Position numbers and translations under genes: made by a program
Shown: in pieces, positions 59,339 to 64,000 of the stretch
How the letters are laid out: every line of letters begins with the position of its first letter
Numbering within the stretch: the stretch's first letter is position 1
Notes under the pieces: generated by a model
Told to the model about the DNA's origin: nothing
Databases searched by the model: none
What the model saw: the letters and a program-made list of their open reading frames with translations, nothing else
Source: Pedobacter westerhofensis
GTDB taxonomy: Bacteria > Bacteroidota > Bacteroidia > Sphingobacteriales > Sphingobacteriaceae
DNA length: 64,000 nt
Direction of reading: 5' to 3'
Assembly (NCBI RefSeq): GCF_900182595.1
Contig: NZ_FXTN01000011.1
Span: 124,001-188,000, forward strand

Positions 59339-59518
59339 ATGGCAACCTTAAATGTACAACCTAAAAGTAAAAGCCTCTGGTGGCTTTGGTTAATAATTAT
59401 CCTGGTGGGTATGGCAATCGTATATTTTGCAATTCACAAGGACGACCACAAAACTTCAGACAAAATAGTAACTGACTCAACCACTACAGTAACTGATTCC
59501 ACAGCAGCTACTCCTTAA
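59339..59518 (+). CDS. Small single-pass membrane protein (59 aa)
   Basis: The frame gives MATLNVQPKSKS, then the transmembrane segment LWWLWLIIILVGMAIVYFAI, then a Thr/Asp/Ser-rich tail (DKIVTDSTTTVTDSTAATP). The tail resembles that of the lipoprotein at 41338-41586. It lies ten bases before the PRC-barrel gene, which suggests one operon. I know of no family. Coding is supported by the sharp membrane segment and the spacing. Confidence 0.65.
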   Translation: MATLNVQPKSKSLWWLWLIIILVGMAIVYFAIHKDDHKTSDKIVTDSTTTVTDSTAATP

Positions 59519-59528
59519 AAATAATTTT

Positions 59529-60014
59529 ATGGCAATCGAAAATACAGATGAAAACCGCCTTCTGGAAGAACTGGATCGCAGCGATTATGAAATTGCTGAA
59601 GGTGAACCTGATGTTCAGGGATGGCATATCAAGGATACCCGCGGTTCAAAAATAGGCAAAGTGCACGATTTGCTTTTTAATCCCGCTACGCGAAAAGTAA
59701 GATACCTGATCGCAGATCTTGAGGCAAGAGTATTTGGAGTGCAAAACAGAAAGGTACTGATCCCTATCGGGCTTGCCGAACTGCACCTCACTGATGACGA
59801 AGTTTATTTACCTGCAATAACCATTGCACAACTTGCGGCTGCGCCGGATTACATCCGGGAATCTTTTAAACCCGAAGATGAAATCACTGTCCGCAATGCG
59901 TTTGCAGACGATATAGATATTCAGCAATCCTGGGATGAGCAAACTTTTTATGAACATGACCATTACAATGAACGCAACTTTTACGGAAGGCGTTTTATGG
60001 GCAGGCATGAATAA
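59529..60014 (+). CDS. PRC-barrel domain protein
   Basis: The 161-residue protein has a PRC-barrel (residues 25-90): QGWHIKDTRGSKIGKVHDLLFNPATRKVRYLIADLE and VLIPIGLAELHLTDDEVYLPAIT. The C-terminal part is acidic and ends with a His/Tyr/Asn-rich tail (EHDHYNERNFYG). PRC-barrels occur in photosystem H subunits and RNA-processing proteins, and stand-alone versions are linked to stress responses in bacteria. A co-transcribed small membrane protein lies ten bases upstream. Confidence 0.88.
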   Translation: MAIENTDENRLLEELDRSDYEIAEGEPDVQGWHIKDTRGSKIGKVHDLLFNPATRKVRYLIADLEARVFGVQNRKVLIPIGLAELHLTDDEVYLPAITIAQLAAAPDYIRESFKPEDEITVRNAFADDIDIQQSWDEQTFYEHDHYNERNFYGRRFMGRHE

Positions 60015-60033
60015 GGGATATACTTAAAGGTAA

Positions 60034-60082
60034 GTACAGCAGGCGATGAGTATTAACCAACCTAACTACGGGCCTGCTGTAC
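60034..60082 (+). terminator. Hairpin after the PRC-barrel gene
   Basis: A perfect 11-bp repeat GTACAGCAGGC/GCCTGCTGTAC encloses a 27-base loop. It begins 20 bp past the stop codon. It lacks a T-run, so it may be a terminator or an mRNA-stabilising stem. Confidence 0.5.
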
Positions 60083-60344
60083 CTCCCTGTGCTTTAGTCA
60101 GGCGGTTCTTTAATACACCGGTTTGAATGAATAACGAGCACTTGCATATCGTTTGAAATAATACAGGATCTTTATAATACAGTGTGAAAAACCGATTAAT
60201 CTCCTATAACATTTCAAAAAAAGACACATAAAAATGTATATATGTGTTTTGCCGCAATTCATCACCATGAGAAATATCCTTATCAACTGCATGGAGGATA
60301 AAGGAAGTAATCCAAAGGCCTGAAAAACCGCTCAGCGCTCCAGA

Positions 60345-60488
60345 TTAATTTTCTTCTAACAGATTCTTCTTGCTGAGCAGCTCTTTGATCTGCTCTACTT
60401 CTTTTGAAAGCGTTTCGATAATTGCATTGACCAGAACTGGTTCAGTTGTTAGTGGGCTCTTTGTATTGTCTGCCGTTTTATTTTCCAT
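60345..60488 (-). CDS. 47-aa hypothetical coiled-coil peptide
   Basis: The minus-strand frame gives MENKTADNTKSPLTTEPVLV followed by NAIIETLSKEVEQIKELLSK and a Leu/Glu-rich end. The last 28 residues form an amphipathic helix with heptad spacing. No signal or membrane segment is seen. It lies in an otherwise gene-poor stretch. Codon use looks normal, but so short a frame could be spurious. Confidence 0.5.
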   Translation of the reverse strand: MENKTADNTKSPLTTEPVLVNAIIETLSKEVEQIKELLSKKNLLEEN

Positions 60489-60700
60489 GATTTTATGTTA
60501 TTATATCATTTAGTTTTGCTCGACTTATAATTTGATATTACTAATATAGCAAAATTGGCAGGGATGCAACCGATTTTTTTAACATTTATCTCCTCAAAAA
60601 TCCTGCATTAATCATGAAGAAACAGTAACATTTCTTTAAGTGTATTTTTATTAAAAAAACGGGTATTTTGACACATAAATCGTTTGCTTAAAATTCATGT

Positions 60701-60759
60701 AAGGAGATAAACAGATGTGGAAAATTAAATATTACCTAATTTTTTTAACAGTAATCTGA
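60701..60759 (+). other. Possible 14-codon hydrophobic peptide with SD sequence
   Basis: AAGGAG at 60701-60706 is followed eight bases later by ATG at 60715 and the frame MWKIKYYLIFLTVI before TGA at 60757-60759. A good SD is unusual in this genome type, so a short membrane peptide or leader peptide is possible. It could equally be chance. Confidence 0.3.
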
Positions 60760-60857
60760 CACTGGGACTGAGTAAAATAATGTTAAATGCTTTTAGCAAT
60801 TTATTGCAGGTAAAAGGTCATGCCTTAATTACCCAAAGAATATATCTGAAAAAACAA

Positions 60858-60885
60858 AGCCGGGCATTGTTCAGTCTACCCGGCT
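60858..60885. terminator. Hairpin terminator in a gene-poor region
   Basis: AGCCGGG (60858-60864) pairs with CCCGGCT (60879-60885) around a 14-base loop. No adjacent annotated gene ends here; it could terminate a small RNA. On the minus strand it is followed by TTTGTTTTTT. Confidence 0.5.
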
Positions 60886-61072
60886 CCATGCATCAATCGT
60901 ATAGAATTAATGTAGTCATGAGGACTACTCAAATATATTAATAATTCAGAATTAAACAAAAAAAATTAATTATAATCACTTAACGTTCAGACAACTATCA
61001 TAAAACCTTAAAATCAACACGGGAATACAGGTTAATGATAAATTTAATAATAAAATATATCATTTTTTGCTG

Positions 61073-62431
61073 TTAAGCCAGGTCGCTCAATTCTCCCTGC
61101 TGTGAAGATGTGGTGGCATTTTTATTAAATACCGGTACCGAAACCATAAAGCTGGTACCTTTTCCCGGGGCACTGCTAAAACTAATCGTACCATTTTGCA
61201 GTTCAGTAAATTCCTTGCATAAGATCAGGCCCAGCCCTACCCCCTTTTCATTGTTCGTACCAAATGTAGATTTCGCTTTCAAAGAAAAAACATGTTTTTG
61301 ATCGGTTTCGGCAATGCCGGTTCCAGAATCCACGATAGTAATCCTACACTTATCATTAATGGCAGCCATCACCTGTATGTTGCCTCCTGCGGGCGTGAAC
61401 TTGATGGCATTGCTCACCAGATTACGGATCACCAGCAGCAGCATATTGGCATCGGCAAGCACATACATGTTTTCAGTGATGTGATAGGTTAAACTGATCT
61501 GCTTTTCCTGGGCAATACTCATCTCTACCTTCAGCATGTCCCTCAGCGTTTTTAAGAGATCAATGGGCTGGATATTCACACGTACACCTTCCAGCTGCGA
61601 CTTAGACCAAGACAATAAATTTGCCATCATGTTCGACGTGTTTTTGGTAAGGGACAATAACTTGAGTTCAATTTCCTTTTTCTCCTGTTCAGTTAAGGGA
61701 TAGGCCGTCAGCAATTCGAGGTAGCTTTGTATAGAGGCAAGCGGACTTCTCAGGTCGTGCGCCACGATAGAGAAAAGTTTGTTCTTTTCACCATTCAGTA
61801 TCTCTAACTGAATATTTTTCAATTCGATATCCAGCGCTTTGTTCAATGCAGATTTCTTTTCCATCTCGTAGTTCTGCCGGATGTATTTCAGCGAAAAAAA
61901 CATGGCAACCACTACCACCAGATATGCAGAAATGTTATCGGTAAAACGACTGGCCAGCGTTGGGTATGTTGTTGGTACCAGGGTAGGAAAGTAGAATTGG
62001 GTGATGCACACACCACTGACGGTAACAATATTCAACAGGAGCCACCACCATTGTTGCTTTTTGGGAGCGGTGGAACATAACAGGTAAAAGAATAAGGCAA
62101 ATAATATCAGCGTGGGGCCATCAATACCGGAATTTAAAAAATAGACAATTGCGAAAAAGATATTGCCCAGTATCCCAAGCCCTATGATACTCGAGGTAAA
62201 CAGCCTTTTCACGCGAGAGAGATAGTAAAGCCCGGCAAAACCTACCAGCATAATCAAACTTACCAAAGCTACTTTAGGTAAGCCAACAAAATAATTAAAG
62301 GGTACATTATACGCCAATGCAATAAAGCCAACCATACATATGCAATGATATATTCGAGCTTCCAGGGAAAATGTTGCATCACTTCCGGTTAGTTTGACCT
62401 GAAGTCGTTTTAGCGTAGATGAAAAATACAT
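61073..62431 (-). CDS. Membrane sensor histidine kinase
   Basis: The 452-residue protein has about six membrane helices in residues 30-185 without a large periplasmic domain. A linker coiled coil (MEKKSALNKALDIELKNIQLEIL) leads to the HisKA domain (VAHDLRSPLASIQSYLELL near 222, phospho-His) and the ATPase: N box VIRNLVSNAIKFTP near 335, G1 IVDSGTGI near 365 and G2 GVGLGLILCKEF near 393. It senses an unknown signal. No response regulator is adjacent, so it is an orphan kinase. An exact TATATTTG -7 element lies 16 bp upstream. Confidence 0.9.
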   Translation of the reverse strand: MYFSSTLKRLQVKLTGSDATFSLEARIYHCICMVGFIALAYNVPFNYFVGLPKVALVSLIMLVGFAGLYYLSRVKRLFTSSIIGLGILGNIFFAIVYFLNSGIDGPTLILFALFFYLLCSTAPKKQQWWWLLLNIVTVSGVCITQFYFPTLVPTTYPTLASRFTDNISAYLVVVVAMFFSLKYIRQNYEMEKKSALNKALDIELKNIQLEILNGEKNKLFSIVAHDLRSPLASIQSYLELLTAYPLTEQEKKEIELKLLSLTKNTSNMMANLLSWSKSQLEGVRVNIQPIDLLKTLRDMLKVEMSIAQEKQISLTYHITENMYVLADANMLLLVIRNLVSNAIKFTPAGGNIQVMAAINDKCRITIVDSGTGIAETDQKHVFSLKAKSTFGTNNEKGVGLGLILCKEFTELQNGTISFSSAPGKGTSFMVSVPVFNKNATTSSQQGELSDLA

Positions 62432-62447
62432 GAAACTGACTATTGTT

Positions 62448-62455
62448 CAAATATA
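62448..62455 (-). promoter_or_regulatory. Predicted -7 element of the histidine kinase gene
   Basis: The minus strand reads TATATTTG, an exact TAnnTTTG match, predicting a leader of about ten nucleotides to the ATG at 62431. Confidence 0.5.
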
Positions 62456-62551
62456 ACTATTTAAACACATATTATTATTTCATTTATCATGTCCTTTCCT
62501 GTAAATAAAACAAAAAAAACATTGCATCTTCAGGAAATTCATTAGTTTTGA

Positions 62552-62625
62552 GAAGGAAATGGTGTCTTCCTTTAACAAACCGCATTGCTGATGGCGCCTG
62601 CAATTAACCGCGCAACTTGTTGTGC
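62552..62625 (+). promoter_or_regulatory. Fluoride riboswitch (crcB motif) with expression platform
   Basis: Stem P1 AAGGAA/TTCCTT (62553-62558, 62567-62572) closes an eight-base loop ATGGTGTC. AACCGC (62578-62583) and GCTGATGGCGCCTGC (62587-62601) follow, matching the conserved crcB segments. The loop's GGTGTC can pair with GGCGCC (62593-62598) to make the characteristic pseudoknot. The layout matches the known Thermotoga example, whose loop is ATGGTGTT. A hairpin GCGCAAC/GTTGTGC (62610-62625) before the GTG start at 62640 could be the expression platform. The gene downstream is a CLC-F-like fluoride exporter. Confidence 0.85.
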
Positions 62626-62639
62626 TTAATATTTTGTAG

Positions 62640-63998
62640 GTGAAAAAATTCGAACATTACTCCATTATTAAACAGCTTTTACGCTGGACAATCCTTGTTT
62701 TCCCGATAGCAATTTTAACCGGCAGCGCCATTGCATTATTTTTATGGCTGCTGAACCAAGCCATACATTACAGGTTTGGGCATCAATGGCTGCTTTTTCT
62801 GCTCCCTGCCGCAGGAATAGTAATATATTTCCTCTATCGCCTATTTGGGAAAAATTCCGAAAAAGGAAATAACCTGATCATTGATGAAATCCGTGAACAC
62901 GGAGAAGGAATTCCCAAAAGAATGGCACCTCTTATTCTGCTCACTACAATAATCACTCATTTGTTTGGTGGTTCTGCAGGCCGTGAAGGTACAGCTGTTC
63001 AGATTGGAGGCAGCATCGCAGCAATGTTCGGACGCTGGTTCAGGCTCAATGAATCAGATACCCGTGTGATGCTTACTGCCGGTATAGCCGCCGGTTTTGG
63101 TGCCGTATTCGGCACGCCTCTTACAGGTGCCATTTTCGCACTGGAAGTGCTGGCGATAGGAAGCATCCGGTATAATGCCCTCTTCCCTGCGCTGATGGCC
63201 AGTATCATTGCCGACATTACAGTAGCTGCATGGGGCATTCATCACACTGCTTATCATATTGATATCATTCCACATCAGATTTATTTTATGTCTGATCTGC
63301 TGCCGGTGGATTTGCTGCTGATCATTAAAGTTATTGTGGCAGCGATAGCATTCGGGCTTGCCAGTTTTATTTTTTCTGGAATGGTACACGAGATCAAAGT
63401 AATCCTGGGCAAGGTCATACCGATAAAATGGTTAATTCCTGTCGCAGGCGGGATGATCATTATCGGCCTGACCTATATCAATGGCAATCAGGATTATCTC
63501 AGCCTGGGCGTAGACCCTCAATACCCAGGTGCAATTACTATTCCCTCCGCATTTCATGCCGGTGGCGCAGATACCTGGAGCTGGCTGTGGAAAACCATTT
63601 ACACCACTACAACGCTTGCCTCCGGATTTAAGGGCGGAGAAGTAACTCCATTGTTTTATATTGGTGCAACACTAGGCAATACCCTCTCTCAACTATTAAA
63701 TGCACCTGTAAGCCTTTTCGCAGCCCTGGGATTTATCGCCGTATTTGCCGGGGCTACCAATACGCCCCTGGCCTGCACATTTATGGGCATAGAGCTGTTT
63801 GGAGGCGAATATGCCTTGCTTTTTGCCATCGCCTGTTTTACCGCTTACTTATTTAGCGGGCACTCCGGAATTTATTCTGCCCAGACCATTATCGTTCCCA
63901 AGTTTGAAGGATCTCCTGAAATAAACAACCTCCATGAGGCCAGCCAAAAACGAGGCTACCTCCACACTAAAATCTCAAAATATAAATTTAGATCCTAA
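62640..63998 (+). CDS. CLC-type fluoride/proton antiporter (EriC-F-like)
   Basis: The 452-residue membrane protein has the CLC fold with about ten helices. Chloride CLCs have GSGIP at the first filter site; here it reads GNNLIIDEI (residues 76-84). The second motif is GGSAGREGTAVQIG near 108-121 and the third is FKGGEVTPLFYIGATLGN near 330-347. Asn in place of the Ser, and Glu-x-Thr in GGEVTP, are features of CLC-F fluoride exporters. A GTG start (62640) is used; a fluoride riboswitch precedes it. The protein probably expels fluoride in exchange for protons and protects against fluoride toxicity. Confidence 0.85.
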   Translation: MKKFEHYSIIKQLLRWTILVFPIAILTGSAIALFLWLLNQAIHYRFGHQWLLFLLPAAGIVIYFLYRLFGKNSEKGNNLIIDEIREHGEGIPKRMAPLILLTTIITHLFGGSAGREGTAVQIGGSIAAMFGRWFRLNESDTRVMLTAGIAAGFGAVFGTPLTGAIFALEVLAIGSIRYNALFPALMASIIADITVAAWGIHHTAYHIDIIPHQIYFMSDLLPVDLLLIIKVIVAAIAFGLASFIFSGMVHEIKVILGKVIPIKWLIPVAGGMIIIGLTYINGNQDYLSLGVDPQYPGAITIPSAFHAGGADTWSWLWKTIYTTTTLASGFKGGEVTPLFYIGATLGNTLSQLLNAPVSLFAALGFIAVFAGATNTPLACTFMGIELFGGEYALLFAIACFTAYLFSGHSGIYSAQTIIVPKFEGSPEINNLHEASQKRGYLHTKISKYKFRS

Positions 63999-64000
63999 AA

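Larger units (their letters stand above)
60489..61072. other. Gene-poor AT-rich region
   Basis: About 580 bp with no long reading frame. It holds a 14-codon frame with an SD-like AAGGAG (60701-60759) and a hairpin AGCCGGG/CCCGGCT (60858-60885). Nothing else is recognised. Confidence 0.6.

Noticed and set aside
60110..60292. 60-residue minus-strand frame near the PRC-barrel gene
   Set aside because: Cys/Ile-rich low-complexity translation with no family; likely chance frame in non-coding DNA.
1..64000. tRNA, rRNA, CRISPR, insertion sequence or prophage
   Set aside because: I found no cloverleaf, rRNA sequence, direct-repeat array, transposase or integrase on either strand.

Overview
The window looks like a chromosomal segment of a Bacteroidota bacterium, most likely family Sphingobacteriaceae (Pedobacter-like). 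This is inferred from the SusC/SusD outer-membrane pair with a tight polysaccharide-utilisation operon, the near absence of Shine-Dalgarno sequences, several TAnnTTTG-type -7 promoter elements, and families typical of this group (DUF4450, DUF892/YciE-like, DUF4268, GntR regulators with a sugar-binding-type domain). No rRNA, tRNA, CRISPR array, insertion sequence or integrase was found.

Layout. 1-2.5 kb: a TauE/SafE-type permease cut by the window edge, a DUF6166-like protein, a dense block of interleaved inverted repeats, and a small HTH regulator with five copies of TCTACAT upstream. 2.5-17.5 kb: housekeeping and stress genes (DUF892 ferritin-like protein, HAD phosphatase, alpha/beta hydrolase, PfkB kinase, DUF4268, acyl desaturase, malic enzyme-phosphotransacetylase fusion), then a cysteine operon (MscS channel, serine acetyltransferase, cysteine synthase), an SseB-like protein, an Upf1-like helicase and a GntR regulator. 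16.4-39.7 kb: a rhamnogalacturonan/pectin utilisation locus, all on the minus strand with gaps of mostly under 40 bp. Its order is Gfo/Idh oxidoreductase, SusC, SusD, DUF4450, GH28, CE12 esterase, GH43/117-like propeller, (alpha/alpha)6 protein, GH2, GH105, L-rhamnose mutarotase, GH106 and GntR. SusCD would import oligosaccharides. CE12 would deacetylate, GH28, GH105, GH106 and GH2 would break down the backbone and side chains, and RhaM would equilibrate the released rhamnose. No polysaccharide lyase is present, although GH105 needs lyase products.

39.7-48.9 kb: small envelope proteins, a GH29 fucosidase, an ECF sigma factor, SelO, a D-2-hydroxyacid dehydrogenase and dnaA with candidate DnaA boxes upstream, a possible oriC. 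49-64 kb: stress and envelope genes (Ohr, PA2169 bundle protein, FabV, PepD, PAP2/SMS-like enzyme, L,D-transpeptidase, a second DUF892 protein, iron-permease-like protein, LspA, cyclophilin, GHKL ATPase, PRC-barrel protein, histidine kinase). The window ends with a CLC transporter preceded by a sequence that fits the fluoride (crcB) riboswitch very well. The CLC protein carries the residues expected of fluoride/proton antiporters, so this is a fluoride-resistance unit.

The most interesting items are the fluoride riboswitch/CLC-F pair, the nested hairpin abutting the susC start codon, the interleaved repeats at 1.7-1.9 kb, the palindromic operator of the GntR gene, the GH28 enzyme lacking the polygalacturonase histidine, the unassigned PUL enzymes, and several genes whose -7 element lies only 4-5 nt before the start codon (predicted leaderless mRNAs).
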